64,000 bases of DNA from Rothia terrae (lineage in GTDB: Bacteria; Actinomycetota; Actinomycetes; Actinomycetales; Micrococcaceae), in contig NZ_JAAXPV010000007.1 in assembly GCF_012396615.1 (NCBI RefSeq), forward strand, positions 58,068-122,067, given 5' to 3'. The position numbers were made by a program, and so were the translations under genes. The notes under the pieces were generated by a model, which was not told the origin of the DNA, made no database searches, and saw only the letters and a list, made by a program, of their open reading frames with translations. Shown in pieces: positions 8,273 to 16,870 of the stretch (positions are counted from its first letter, which is position 1; every line of letters starts with the position of its first letter).

Positions 8273-9127
8273 TTAGGAGTTCTTCTTTGATTCTTCGAGC
8301 TGCTTTTGGGTATCGCGCAACTCTGAAACGTCGGTGTTTACCTCAACTGCGGTGCCACCGGTGACGTCCTTGACAACGTCCTGAACTTCCTGGGTGTGGT
8401 AAAGCTCAACGATCTTCTTGTAGGTTTCGTTGTCTTCATCACCGGAGCGTGAGACGAAGAGGTTGACGTAGGGGCGAGCGGATGCGTTAGCGGGGTCGTC
8501 CTGAGCCAAAGCGTCGTTGGGGTTCAGACCAGCGTCCTTGATGAAGTCATTGTTGATGACTGAGCCGTCTACTGACTCCATGGAGATCACGGTCTGGGTT
8601 GCGTCAACCGGGGTAACCTTCACCTTTGACTTGTCGGTATCGACGTCGTCAACGGTGGGGGTGTCTTTTTCAGTCTTGAATTCGATGAGGCCGTTTGCCT
8701 TCAGCAGCTGCAGTGCGCGAGCTTCGTTCACAGTGTCGTTAGGTATTGCGATTTCGCCGCCCTGAGGAATTGACTCTACGGAGTCATGCTGCTTGGAGAA
8801 CAGTGCCATCGGGTAGATAACGGTGGGGCCAACAATCTGCAGGTTGTCATCAGCTTCTACGTTGTAGTTTGACAGATATGCGATGTGCTGGAACCAGTTC
8901 AGGTCTACTTCGCCGTCTTTGAGAGCGGGGTTGGGCTGGTTGTAGTCGGAGAACTCAACGAGCTCGATGTTAATGCCCTCGTTCTTAGCGACCTCAACGA
9001 GCTTGTCGTTAACCTCGTCAGAACCGACAACGCCGATCTTAACGGTTTCTGCTGAATCTGATGAGCCGCAGGCTGTCAGACCGAATGCGAGCGGTACGAG
9101 AGCCAAAGTGGCAACAAATTTCTTCAC
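8273..9127 (-). CDS. metQ: Methionine-binding lipoprotein
   Basis: 284-aa NlpA/MetQ-family substrate-binding lipoprotein. The signal peptide MKKFVATLALVPLAFGLTAC ends in a lipobox with Cys20, which would be diacylated. Family regions GVVGSDEVND, DLNWFQHIAYL and AIPNDTVNEARALQLL are visible. The start is GTG at 9127, which gives a proper signal peptide. First gene of metQ-metN-metI. Confidence 0.95.
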   Translation of the reverse strand: MKKFVATLALVPLAFGLTACGSSDSAETVKIGVVGSDEVNDKLVEVAKNEGINIELVEFSDYNQPNPALKDGEVDLNWFQHIAYLSNYNVEADDNLQIVGPTVIYPMALFSKQHDSVESIPQGGEIAIPNDTVNEARALQLLKANGLIEFKTEKDTPTVDDVDTDKSKVKVTPVDATQTVISMESVDGSVINNDFIKDAGLNPNDALAQDDPANASARPYVNLFVSRSGDEDNETYKKIVELYHTQEVQDVVKDVTGGTAVEVNTDVSELRDTQKQLEESKKNS

Positions 9128-9297
9128 GGCTATGAATCTTTCTGTTGTAAGAAGTGTGAAAATGCGACCACGTTTTCATGCAGATGACACTGATTTTTTT
9201 CGTGGCTGACGCAGTATTTTTGTGCGTTCTTCAATTACAACATGAGCACTGGGCTTTCACGATTTTTGAGGAAAACTTAAACTCTTTTTCAGCAACA

Positions 9298-9341
9298 TGG
9301 CGTCACCTCGTAACACTTTGTAACACTAACGGATGACGCCA
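9298..9341. promoter_or_regulatory. Inverted repeat with internal direct repeats upstream of metQ
   Basis: Perfect 8-base arms TGGCGTCA (9298-9305) and TGACGCCA (9334-9341) flank two direct copies of GTAACACT-like sequence. It lies about 170-215 bases upstream of the metQ start and upstream of a candidate promoter (TTGTAA, 16 bases, AATACT on the minus strand). It may be an operator for a sulfur/methionine regulator. The rest of the 330-base gap 9128-9457 shows no gene. Confidence 0.35.
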
Positions 9342-9390
9342 ATACAAACTGATAGCGGTTGATACTGAGCTGTGAACCCCACTTATACAC

Positions 9391-9438
9391 AAGTTGCGTG
9401 CGGATACCGGGCTGCAGCCCAGCATCCACACGCAACTT
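9391..9438. terminator. Stem-loop near the 3' end of the acyl-CoA ligase gene
   Basis: AAGTTGCGTG (9391-9400) pairs with CACGCAACTT (9429-9438); the stem extends inward with one mismatch, and the loop contains a second hairpin GGGCTGCAGCCC. It sits 20 bases past the stop of the leftward ligase gene. The T-run is weak on the minus strand, so termination efficiency is uncertain. Confidence 0.5.
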
Positions 9439-9457
9439 TTAGCTAGACGCAGAGAAC

Positions 9458-11182
9458 TTATTTGCTCTTCTCTTGTAACATTTCACGCACCTGACGACGC
9501 TGCGTCTTGCCCAGCATGGTGCGGGGTAGATCATCAACAGCGATGTAGCGGCGGGGCACTTTATAACGAGTGACCTTGCTGTACATGTGATCCTTCAAAG
9601 CCTGCTCATCAAGCGCGTGGCCGGGAGTCGGAATGATAGCTGCAACGACGTCCTCGCCGCCGCGAGGATTCGCTAAACCAACAACGGCAGCATCGGACAC
9701 AGAGTCGTGCTGTTTCAGCGCTGTCTCAACCTCGGTGGGCGAAACGTTGAAACCGCCTGTAATAATGACTTCTTTAATGCGGTCAACAACGTAAAGGAAT
9801 CCGCCCTCGTCCATAGTGACGATATCGCCGGTACGCAACCAGCCACCGTCGATGAGGGTGCTGTGCGTTTCTTCCTCTAGCTTCCAGTAACCCTTGAAAC
9901 GCTGAGGACCTTTGACGAGCAACTCACCTTCTTCGCCAAGCTCAATGTCCTCCAGCGTCTCGGGGTTAACGATGCGCAAGTCGGTTGAGGGGAACGGTAG
10001 GCCGATGGAGCCCGCCTTACGGTTGGTACTCAGCGGGTTGCAGCTCACCAAGGGGCCGCACTCGGTCAGCCCGTAGCCTTCAACCAGGTAGCCACCGCTT
10101 TGCTCTTCCCATTCAGCAACGAGTTCCGGCGGAAGGTTCATTGCACCCGATACGGCGTAGTCCACGCCTTTGAGCAGGTGTAGCTGGCCGCGCTCCTTAG
10201 CGGTATCAAGGAGTCGACGGTAGACCGGAGGCACTGCAGGCAAAATGGTGGGGGTGTTCTTCTTCATCGCCTTGAGAATCAAATCGATATCCACGGTGGG
10301 AAAGAGCACCAGCTTGGCTTGAATAAGCACAGAAATAGTCAGCCCCAGCGTCAAACCGTACGCGTGAAAGAGCGGCAGAACACCGTAAATAATGTCGTTG
10401 CCCTTGGGCTGAATCCACGCCTTACCCATTCGAGCGTTAGACTCCAAGTTGCGGTGAGTGAGCATAACACCCTTGGGCTTTCCAGTAGTGCCTGAGGTGT
10501 ACTGCAAAATCGCAATATCATGAGCCGTCGGGCGGTGGTGGCCGGCATCGATAGGCTGATTTTTCAGCAGGCTCTTCCAGCTAATGGCACCGCGGGATGC
10601 CACGCGTCCTTCAAGTTTTTCGCGTGACTCTTTCATGCTCTTGACGGGCATCTTCAGCGCCGTGCGCATCACCAACGGCATGGCTTCGATGAGGTTGACA
10701 GAAACCACAGTAGAAGGACGCACGTCGAAGGGTAAATCAAGCACGTTAGCGAGCGCTTTGTCCCAGACGATAGCGACTTTAGCGCCGTGGTCTTCGAACA
10801 TATGGCGGAGCTCTGCCGCTGTATACAGCGGGTTGTGCTCAACGACCACTGCGCCGAGCCTAAAAGCTGCGTAAAAAGCGACAACGTGTTGCGGGCAGTT
10901 GGGAAGGACGATAGCGACGCGGTCGCCGGCTTGAACTCCGGCTTGGCGAAGGCCTTCTGCCACGCGGCGAATCTGGTCGCCGAGCTGACCGTAAGTGGTG
11001 GTTGCGCCAAAGAAATCGAGGGCGATGCGGTCGGGGGCGCTTCGCACAGCGTGTTCCATGAGGTGGCTGAGTGAGGTCTCGGGCAGTTGAATATCGCGTT
11101 CTACGCCCGGGTTGTAATTCTGAATCCAGGGACGCGTCGAGAGGGGGTACTGAGGTGAAGTATTGTCTTGCGCTGAATGCAT
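9458..11182 (-). CDS. Long-chain fatty-acid-CoA ligase (AMP-forming)
   Basis: 574-aa ANL-superfamily adenylating enzyme. The phosphate-binding loop is YTSGTTGKPKGVMLTHRN, the adenine-binding region VEGYGLTECGP, the hinge region GGWLRTGDI, and the C-terminal lid carries DRIKEVIITGGFNVSPTEVE with the A8 loop and a catalytic Lys region near GKTQRRQ. Length and motifs fit a FadD-type enzyme that activates medium- or long-chain fatty acids for degradation or lipid synthesis. It stands alone, without other beta-oxidation genes nearby. Confidence 0.9.
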   Translation of the reverse strand: MHSAQDNTSPQYPLSTRPWIQNYNPGVERDIQLPETSLSHLMEHAVRSAPDRIALDFFGATTTYGQLGDQIRRVAEGLRQAGVQAGDRVAIVLPNCPQHVVAFYAAFRLGAVVVEHNPLYTAAELRHMFEDHGAKVAIVWDKALANVLDLPFDVRPSTVVSVNLIEAMPLVMRTALKMPVKSMKESREKLEGRVASRGAISWKSLLKNQPIDAGHHRPTAHDIAILQYTSGTTGKPKGVMLTHRNLESNARMGKAWIQPKGNDIIYGVLPLFHAYGLTLGLTISVLIQAKLVLFPTVDIDLILKAMKKNTPTILPAVPPVYRRLLDTAKERGQLHLLKGVDYAVSGAMNLPPELVAEWEEQSGGYLVEGYGLTECGPLVSCNPLSTNRKAGSIGLPFPSTDLRIVNPETLEDIELGEEGELLVKGPQRFKGYWKLEEETHSTLIDGGWLRTGDIVTMDEGGFLYVVDRIKEVIITGGFNVSPTEVETALKQHDSVSDAAVVGLANPRGGEDVVAAIIPTPGHALDEQALKDHMYSKVTRYKVPRRYIAVDDLPRTMLGKTQRRQVREMLQEKSK

Positions 11183-11300
11183 GTCTTTGATTGTGCCATA
11201 GTCTCAGCGAGCGTGAGAGGCATGTGTGCTTTGCTTTCTTCCCGCAGGCAGGCGTCTCGAGAGGTGTTGTGCGGGACTTATTGCTGACATACTAAGTCTT

Positions 11301-11447
11301 ATGGCTAAAAAGAAATCGCGGGACATCACACCCGAAGAGTTTAGCGAGCTGATGCGGGAGATTATTAAGCGTTTTATGATCGCTGGTCTCGCGGTTGCTG
11401 CTTTTGGTTTTTTGATTGTTATCGCGCTGCTGGTGTGGGGAAAGTAG
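11301..11447 (+). CDS. Small single-pass membrane protein, 48 aa
   Basis: A 48-codon gene with ATG at 11301. The N-terminus is charged (MAKKKSRDITPEEFSELMREIIKR) and is followed by one strongly hydrophobic helix ending in VWGK. It ends 6 bases before the acetyltransferase start, so the two are likely co-transcribed. An ATG further upstream in frame would add a Cys- and Arg-rich stretch unlike a real N-terminus, so I chose the internal start. Function unknown. Confidence 0.6.
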   Translation: MAKKKSRDITPEEFSELMREIIKRFMIAGLAVAAFGFLIVIALLVWGK

Positions 11448-11453
11448 GTACAA

Positions 11454-12101
11454 ATGGTAGAGAATGTTGACCGCAACAAGCCTTCGGTAACCTTTAACAA
11501 AATGGTTTCCGGCAAGGCATACCGCCCCGATAAGTACTGTTCTGCGATGACCCGCCGCGGTGAAGATCTGATTCAGGTGTACACCCAACAGTACCGCGAG
11601 CGCGATAAAGAAGGTATGAAGAAAACTCTCACCGGTTTGCTTGGCGCAGTGGGCGAGGATGTGACGTTCCGCCCGCCGCTCAACTTTGATTACGGCGTCA
11701 ACACCTTTATTGGCGATCACTGTTTCTTCAACTACGGCGCCATGATTTTGGACGTCGCTGAGGTGCGCATCGGTGATTTCTTTATGGCAGGGCCTAACGT
11801 TCAGTTTTTAACGCCCACTCACCCGCTCAACCCTGAGGACCGTCAGGCGCTGTGGGAGGGCGGCCAGCCCATTACCATTGGCAATAATGTGTGGGCAGGT
11901 GGCGGAGTGATTTTCTGCCCGGGCGTCACCGTCGGTGATAACTGTGTGATTGGTGCCGGTTCTGTGGTCACCAAGGATATTCCGGCGCACTCGGTAGCAG
12001 TTGGCAACCCCGCCCGCGTCATTAAAACTGTTACCGCCGATGACCGCCCCGCCGCCCCTCACCAGTTCAGCGCTGAGGCACTAGCGCAAGAAGAAGAATA
12101 G
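11454..12101 (+). CDS. Sugar O-acetyltransferase (maltose/galactoside acetyltransferase type)
   Basis: 215-aa left-handed beta-helix acetyltransferase. An N-terminal maltose-acetyltransferase cap (FNKMVSGKAYRPD, about 15-65) precedes hexapeptide repeats (about 80-190) with the catalytic His in LTPTHPLNPEDR and ITIGNNVWAGGGV, GVTVGDNCVIGAGSVV. It transfers acetyl from acetyl-CoA to a sugar hydroxyl. The C-terminus is extended by about 20 acidic residues. It is followed after one base by the next gene, suggesting an operon. Confidence 0.88.
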   Translation: MVENVDRNKPSVTFNKMVSGKAYRPDKYCSAMTRRGEDLIQVYTQQYRERDKEGMKKTLTGLLGAVGEDVTFRPPLNFDYGVNTFIGDHCFFNYGAMILDVAEVRIGDFFMAGPNVQFLTPTHPLNPEDRQALWEGGQPITIGNNVWAGGGVIFCPGVTVGDNCVIGAGSVVTKDIPAHSVAVGNPARVIKTVTADDRPAAPHQFSAEALAQEEE

Positions 12102-12102
12102 G

Positions 12103-12981
12103 ATGCCTATGCCCCGTTCACCGCGTTCATCAAGCGATGCAGATATTTGGGACGATATCTTGGCAGATGATGACGAGGCCACGACGGTCCTCAGTTATCA
12201 GCCGCAGGAATCTACCGAATTTTCTTCTCAGCAGGAATCTTCTACTGAGCACTTAGCATCCATCAGCGCCGAGCGTCCGATGCGTGCACCGCGTCCGGCA
12301 GCTCCAGCATCAGTTCAAGCTGCCCACGAAGAGCAACCGGTTGCCTCTCGACGGGAGAAAAAACGGGGCAGAAAGGCTTCTGAAGAACGTGAGGCCCCCG
12401 TTGAGGCACGTACACCGGCCTTCCAGTCGCAGGCGCCCAGGGTGCCTTCACGGTTTGCCAGGATGCAGTTGTGGCCCGGTTTTCTGGGTTTCCTCGCGTC
12501 CGCTACAGCGCTGCAGGGTCTTCTCTGGATGTATCAGCTCATCATCCGTGGTGCGAGGTTAGATCATGCCATTTCTGTACCTGTTGCCATAGAACGCGCC
12601 CTTACGCAGGACGCGGCTTCCGCCCCCACGCACTGGATTAATTTCGGTGTGCTTCTTGCGCTCTGGGCCTGCGCTTTCGGCCTCGGTGGCTATACAGCGG
12701 CCAGGCTTGCCCGCTTTGTTGCTCCCAAACAGGGATTAGCGGTCTTTCTCTGGTTCATTCTTGCCAGTGCGCTCTCTACTATGGTCAGCTTCCTCTGGAA
12801 AAATTTGCTGCCGTCCGAGCCCTTTTTCTCGTGGATGCGGTTGGCAGATGCGTCGGTGAGCAACAACGTTTTAGGTCTTTTAGCTATCATTTTCGCAGCA
12901 CTCGGCGGCGTGTTATTGGGCTCACTTATGGGCAAAAGCTACGGGCAAAAACTTTCTAAAGAAAATTCTGTTTATCACTAA
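12103..12981 (+). CDS. Membrane protein with disordered N-terminal half
   Basis: 292-aa protein I do not recognise. Residues 1-120 are low-complexity, rich in Ser, Glu, Ala and Pro, with basic patches (REKKRGRK). Residues about 125-285 contain four hydrophobic helices with connecting loops. The layout resembles actinobacterial membrane proteins with a long cytoplasmic tail. The start is one base after the acetyltransferase stop, so expression is probably coupled; no functional link is evident. Confidence 0.65.
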   Translation: MPMPRSPRSSSDADIWDDILADDDEATTVLSYQPQESTEFSSQQESSTEHLASISAERPMRAPRPAAPASVQAAHEEQPVASRREKKRGRKASEEREAPVEARTPAFQSQAPRVPSRFARMQLWPGFLGFLASATALQGLLWMYQLIIRGARLDHAISVPVAIERALTQDAASAPTHWINFGVLLALWACAFGLGGYTAARLARFVAPKQGLAVFLWFILASALSTMVSFLWKNLLPSEPFFSWMRLADASVSNNVLGLLAIIFAALGGVLLGSLMGKSYGQKLSKENSVYH

Positions 12982-13259
12982 AAGGTCCTTATTACTCAAC
13001 ACGCTTATTTCAAAACCAAATATGATAAAAATCTATTCAAACAGCCCAAAAATTATGCTTTTTGTGTAAACTTTTTGGTCTACTTTGTGGGCTATAACGA
13101 TAGAATATAGATGCCCTGTAGGCAGTGAGAACATTATTTGCGACCGATTTGGGGGCACATAACAGTGCATCGGTACCTCCATAGATGGTGTTTTCATCGC
13201 CCCACCAATTCGCTAACACCGCGTATGAACGGTACGCATAACACCAAGGGGAAAGAGAT

Positions 13260-13973
13260 ATGACAGCCACTAAAGTCGCAATTGTTGATGATCACGAAGT
13301 AGTTCGCGAAGGACTTCGCGCTGTAGCTCTTCAGCGAGACGACGTTGAGCTCGTTGCCGCCGCACCCACCGTCCTTGATTTGCTGATTGCCCTCGGACGC
13401 AACCCCCGTGACCCCGCTGTGGCAGACCTCGGAAAAGTCAAGCGCGAGTGCGATGTCGTCCTGCTCGACCTTTCCCTTCAGGATCGCTCACGCCCCGGTG
13501 AAAACGTTGAACTGCTTCAGCAAGCCGGCATTAAGGTTCTTATTTTCAGCATCGGTGAAAACCCCGCACTCATTCGCGAGGCTCTCAAGCAGGGCGCACT
13601 CGGCCTTGTCCGCAAGTCAGAACCGCTTGAGCACGCTCTTCACGAGGCTCGAAACATTGCCGACGGCAAGGCTGTTGTCACCAAAGAACTAGCAGCTGCT
13701 ATCGATTCAGACCCCGAGTTCTCCAAGGCGAACCTTTCTCCTCGTGAGCAGGAAACTCTGCGTCTTTACGCATCAGGCTTTGCACAGGTACAGGTTGCCC
13801 GCCGCATGGGCATCAAGCAGTCCGCGGTAAAGACCAACATCGACCGCATCCGCGAAAAATATGCACGCGTTGGACGCCCCGCGCCCACCAAGATTGATCT
13901 GCGCATCCGTGCTATCGAAGACGGTCTCGTAGACACCATGGAAGACGTCAAAAGCGCTGAGCGCTACCTCTAA
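13260..13973 (+). CDS. NarL/LuxR-family response regulator (atypical receiver)
   Basis: 237-aa regulator. The receiver domain has acidic Asp10-Asp11, the phosphoacceptor Asp70 in VVLLDLSLQD, and Lys in GLVRKSE. Compared with usual receivers there is an insertion of about 20 residues before the Asp70 strand (IALGRNPRDPAVADLGKVKR). The C-terminal LuxR-type helix-turn-helix is LSPREQETLRLYASGFAQVQVARRMG and onward. It is followed by its probable kinase and a kinase-like protein. The upstream 278 bases (12982-13259) are A+T-rich and probably hold the promoter. Confidence 0.88.
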   Translation: MTATKVAIVDDHEVVREGLRAVALQRDDVELVAAAPTVLDLLIALGRNPRDPAVADLGKVKRECDVVLLDLSLQDRSRPGENVELLQQAGIKVLIFSIGENPALIREALKQGALGLVRKSEPLEHALHEARNIADGKAVVTKELAAAIDSDPEFSKANLSPREQETLRLYASGFAQVQVARRMGIKQSAVKTNIDRIREKYARVGRPAPTKIDLRIRAIEDGLVDTMEDVKSAERYL

Positions 13974-14017
13974 TTATTGAGGTAGCCGGATAGCGCCGTT
14001 CCCCCACGAGAGAAGAA

Positions 14018-15295
14018 TTGACTACTCATACAGATGTCACTAAGGACTTAGCGCGATCTCTGAATTCTCAGCGAGGTAATCGTAAGAATTTTATTGGTCC
14101 GATTACCTTTGAGCTTTTTTGTCGCATTGAAGTTCTGTATGCGGTTTTAGCCCTGGTTATTGTCGTACAGATGGCGGCAACATCGGGTGGTTATGCCGCG
14201 TGGTTCAACGTGGTGGGGCTTGTAATGGTGGTTCATGCAACCCTTTTGATGTTTTACGGGTTGCGTAAAAGCTTTTCGCCCAGTTTGATGCGACCGGCGT
14301 CCATCTTGACTACCGCCGCCTATCTTTTGTGGCCACTAGCACTTTCGCCCGGGGAATCTCCGTATTCATGGATTTGGGCGCTGGCGCTGTACGGCATGCT
14401 TACTCCCCTGACGCTGTACAGCGCTGTGGGGCTGGTATTGCACATTGTAGGTTTCGCGGGGCTGTATACCGCTTCTTTGGTAGTGGCTCACCTTCTCACA
14501 GATACACCGTTGCAGGGCGATCTCATGAGTCTCTACCTCGGCTATCTCATTGGTTCCTGCGTGCTTTTGGCGGGCTTTATCGGGCTCATTATCGACTCCG
14601 CGCACGACGCTGACACCCTCTACAACGAGACTCTCGGCGCTCAGCTTCGTATGTATCGCACGCGCGATCTTTCGAACCAGCTTCAAGAGTTCGATAAGCT
14701 CGTGCACGATAACGTGATGGCAACTTTGTTGGACGCGTCCCGTCAGCAAGGTCCGCTAGCGGAACGTACCAAGCGCCTTGCCGAGCGCGCACTTGGCGTG
14801 CTCGATGAGGAAAGCGCGAAAACACAGTTTGAGCTACCGCTGACCTTTCAAGGTCTGACTGAGCAGGTAGCAGAAGGTGTTTCACCCTGGAATAGCCGTT
14901 TACGCTTCAATGATATTGAAGTACGCCAAGCATACCCGCCGGCAGACGCCGAATCTGTGCTTCCCTCACCGGCAGCACGAGCCTTCGTTCACGCCGTCAC
15001 CGAGGCGGTCTCAAACAGTGCCCGCCACTCAGGCACCCGCACCACGCACATCAACCTGCTCACCGAGTACCGCCGTCCTTTCCGCGAAAGTCGCTCCGCA
15101 GAACCGCGGTCATTTATTATCTGCACCGTCACCGACCGCGGTGCAGGATTTCAAATGAAAGACATCGACATTCGCCGCATGGGCGTTCGCGTCTCAATGA
15201 TGCACTCTATGAAAGAAGCAGGCGGCGAAGTACGCATTGAATCGGCTCCGGGCAGAGGAACCAAAGTTACCGTGCAATGGCCGGGAGAAGAATAA
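14018..15295 (+). CDS. Sensor histidine kinase
   Basis: 425-aa membrane kinase. About six hydrophobic helices (35-195) are followed by a dimerisation segment with the likely phosphoacceptor His230 in KLVHDNVMATLLDASR. A C-terminal HATPase fold follows, with the N box EAVSNSARHSG, G1 DRGAGF and G2 APGRGTKV. The start is TTG at 14018, needed to read into the first helix. The X box is more divergent than in NarX-type kinases. It lies 44 bases after the response regulator and two bases before the next gene. Confidence 0.85.
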   Translation: MTTHTDVTKDLARSLNSQRGNRKNFIGPITFELFCRIEVLYAVLALVIVVQMAATSGGYAAWFNVVGLVMVVHATLLMFYGLRKSFSPSLMRPASILTTAAYLLWPLALSPGESPYSWIWALALYGMLTPLTLYSAVGLVLHIVGFAGLYTASLVVAHLLTDTPLQGDLMSLYLGYLIGSCVLLAGFIGLIIDSAHDADTLYNETLGAQLRMYRTRDLSNQLQEFDKLVHDNVMATLLDASRQQGPLAERTKRLAERALGVLDEESAKTQFELPLTFQGLTEQVAEGVSPWNSRLRFNDIEVRQAYPPADAESVLPSPAARAFVHAVTEAVSNSARHSGTRTTHINLLTEYRRPFRESRSAEPRSFIICTVTDRGAGFQMKDIDIRRMGVRVSMMHSMKEAGGEVRIESAPGRGTKVTVQWPGEE

Positions 15296-15297
15296 CC

Positions 15298-16329
15298 GTG
15301 AACGTAAATTTTGACTTTGTTCATAGCAAATACTTCAAATCAGCGATTACCGCTTACGTTCTCACGGTACTCATCACCACCGTTATTTGGTCGTTTTCGC
15401 ACCCTTTCATTACCCACATTGGTGCTTTTTCGTTCTGGTCATTCACCAGTTTCTCGCTAGCTTTTCTCCTCGCCTTTGCAGAACCCAGTAAACTGCGCCT
15501 ACCTGAGATCTACGTTCCCGTCATCGCGCTGCTGTCCATGTACAACCTCGAGACCACGCTGGAAGTACTGCCCCACTCTCTCCCGCGCGGTAGCGCTCTC
15601 ATGGTGGCCCTGCCTATCCAGGCGATCTGTCTGGCTCTTATCTTCCGCAAACGCTCCATCGCGGGGTGGATGGTCTTCCTCTTCATGCTTTTGCAGATTT
15701 CGCACTGGTATCAGCCATTCTCGCGTCCTCTCACGGACTTTCTAACGCTGTTCCTGGTTCCCGCCATCGTGCTTGCTACCGCGCACACCATGAACGGTCT
15801 TTCAGACTCCGCCTTTCAACAGGCAGAAGAATCTGCACAGCTAATAAAAACCGCGCAGCACGGCCACGAAGAAGAAGAGGGCCTGGGCAACGTCGCATCC
15901 CAGCGCGTTGAAGAGGTACGCGCCCTCACCGTCGATATGCTCAAGCGCATAGCTTATGACCCAGCTCCCGTGACTGCCGAAGAGACCAACCAGTTCAGGC
16001 TGACCGAGGCGCAGTTGCGCGACACCATTCGTGGACGCCACATTGTCAATAAAGACATTCTTAAAGCTACGTGGGAAGCTCGAAGCCGCGGCACACGCGT
16101 CGATATTTTGGACGAGTTAGGCAGCAAGCTACCGGAGTACATTATTCAGCCGCTCACCGAAAGTGCCCTAGAAGTTCTCTCCGTGGCAACAGGCGGAACA
16201 GTGACGATTCGAGCCTTCCCGCAGTCCGATCCTATTGCCGTTATGGTTGTCTATGATGGTGGTGTCGATGAAGAGAACCCGATTGCTATTGAAATTGACC
16301 GGAATACGGGAAATATCGATCGTTTCTAA
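15298..16329 (+). CDS. Kinase-like membrane protein lacking a phosphoacceptor histidine
   Basis: 343-aa protein starting at GTG 15298, two bases after the kinase stop and behind GGGAGAAG. Four to five hydrophobic helices (about 10-165) precede a cytoplasmic region. That region resembles the dimerisation and ATP-binding parts of NarL-type kinases (EAQLRDTIRGRHI, ARSRGTRVDILDE, then QPLTESALEVLS in the N-box position). It has no HD/HE phosphoacceptor and no glycine-rich G1/G2 boxes. It may sense or modulate the upstream kinase. An in-frame ATG at 15277 has no ribosome-binding site. Confidence 0.7.
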   Translation: MNVNFDFVHSKYFKSAITAYVLTVLITTVIWSFSHPFITHIGAFSFWSFTSFSLAFLLAFAEPSKLRLPEIYVPVIALLSMYNLETTLEVLPHSLPRGSALMVALPIQAICLALIFRKRSIAGWMVFLFMLLQISHWYQPFSRPLTDFLTLFLVPAIVLATAHTMNGLSDSAFQQAEESAQLIKTAQHGHEEEEGLGNVASQRVEEVRALTVDMLKRIAYDPAPVTAEETNQFRLTEAQLRDTIRGRHIVNKDILKATWEARSRGTRVDILDELGSKLPEYIIQPLTESALEVLSVATGGTVTIRAFPQSDPIAVMVVYDGGVDEENPIAIEIDRNTGNIDRF

Positions 16330-16460
16330 GAAAAACTTTTTCAGAGTGACCCACAAAGAAAACCCTAGTCAAAGCCATTATTCAACCTCTAAAGGGTGGT
16401 ATTTAACCCCGTGTAAACAGGTATGGGGACATACTTTTATTTTCAACTAAGGCACAATAG

Positions 16461-16686
16461 TAAGAGTTCAAGGGAACACGAGTCGGGGGACTCTTTGTGT
16501 TGTTCTAGTGATGTTGGGGGACGGATCTAGAACCGTAGCTCTTGAACGTAAGATATTTGCAACCGCAACCTTTGTGCGAAATTTCGCCAAAGAGTGCTAC
16601 GAGCTTGGGGAAGTTTCGTGCACATTGCGGATTGCACCTTTATCTTCAAATGAAGGCTCTCATGATGAGAGCCTTCATTTTTTATA
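16461..16686 (+). ncRNA. Candidate structured non-coding RNA with three G-rich loops
   Basis: Two modules are visible. Module A is closed by GTTCAAG (16466-16472) with CTTGAAC (16541-16547) and holds a hairpin with stems AACAC/GTGTT and GAGTC/GACTC around GGGG (16475-16501), plus a hairpin GTTCTAG/CTAGAAC (16502-16508/16527-16533) whose loop contains GGGGG. Module B is closed by AAGATA/TATCTT and TGCAACCGCAA (16558-16568) with TTGCGGATTGCA (16625-16636). It contains a CTTTG/CAAAG hairpin and GTGC/GCAC-ACGA/TCGT-CTT/AAG around GGGG (16594-16623). A strong terminator ends it, which fixes the strand. No reading frame with coding character spans it. I do not recognise the family; a known Rfam class is possible. 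The promoter is not obvious. Confidence 0.6.
16648..16686 (+). terminator. Rho-independent terminator of the candidate RNA
   Basis: GAAGGCTCTC (16652-16661) pairs with GAGAGCCTTC (16667-16676), extended outward by AAAT/ATTT, and is followed by a run of T residues to 16683. The T-tract is on the plus strand only, so the transcript runs rightward. Confidence 0.85.
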
Positions 16687-16870
16687 TCTAAATGCTGTCA
16701 CGATGCCGCATAGAAAGCCTCAGACTCTTTTTCGCGCGCCGCATAGCTACCCGTCAAGTTTCTACTCACCTTTTGCTCTCACCGGGGAGGAGCCGGAGCC
16801 GGAAAGACAAGTGCAGTGCGCTTATGCCCCGCTGAAAGGCTCTCCTTTTCGTGGAGAAAGAGAATTCTAG

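Noticed and set aside
9128..9457. SAM riboswitch upstream of metQ
   Set aside because: Neither the SAM-I core nor a kink-turn and anti-terminator pattern could be found; only an operator-like repeat and a terminator-like stem are present.
16461..16686. Reading the candidate RNA as 6C RNA on the minus strand (C-rich loops)
   Set aside because: The T-tailed terminator lies at the plus-strand 3' end, and the minus-strand transcript would lack a terminator; the plus strand therefore carries G-rich loops.
16508..16870. A 120-codon open frame over the candidate RNA
   Set aside because: It runs straight through a strong terminator at 16648-16686, has no ribosome-binding site, and its translation resembles no protein; the RNA structure explains the region better.
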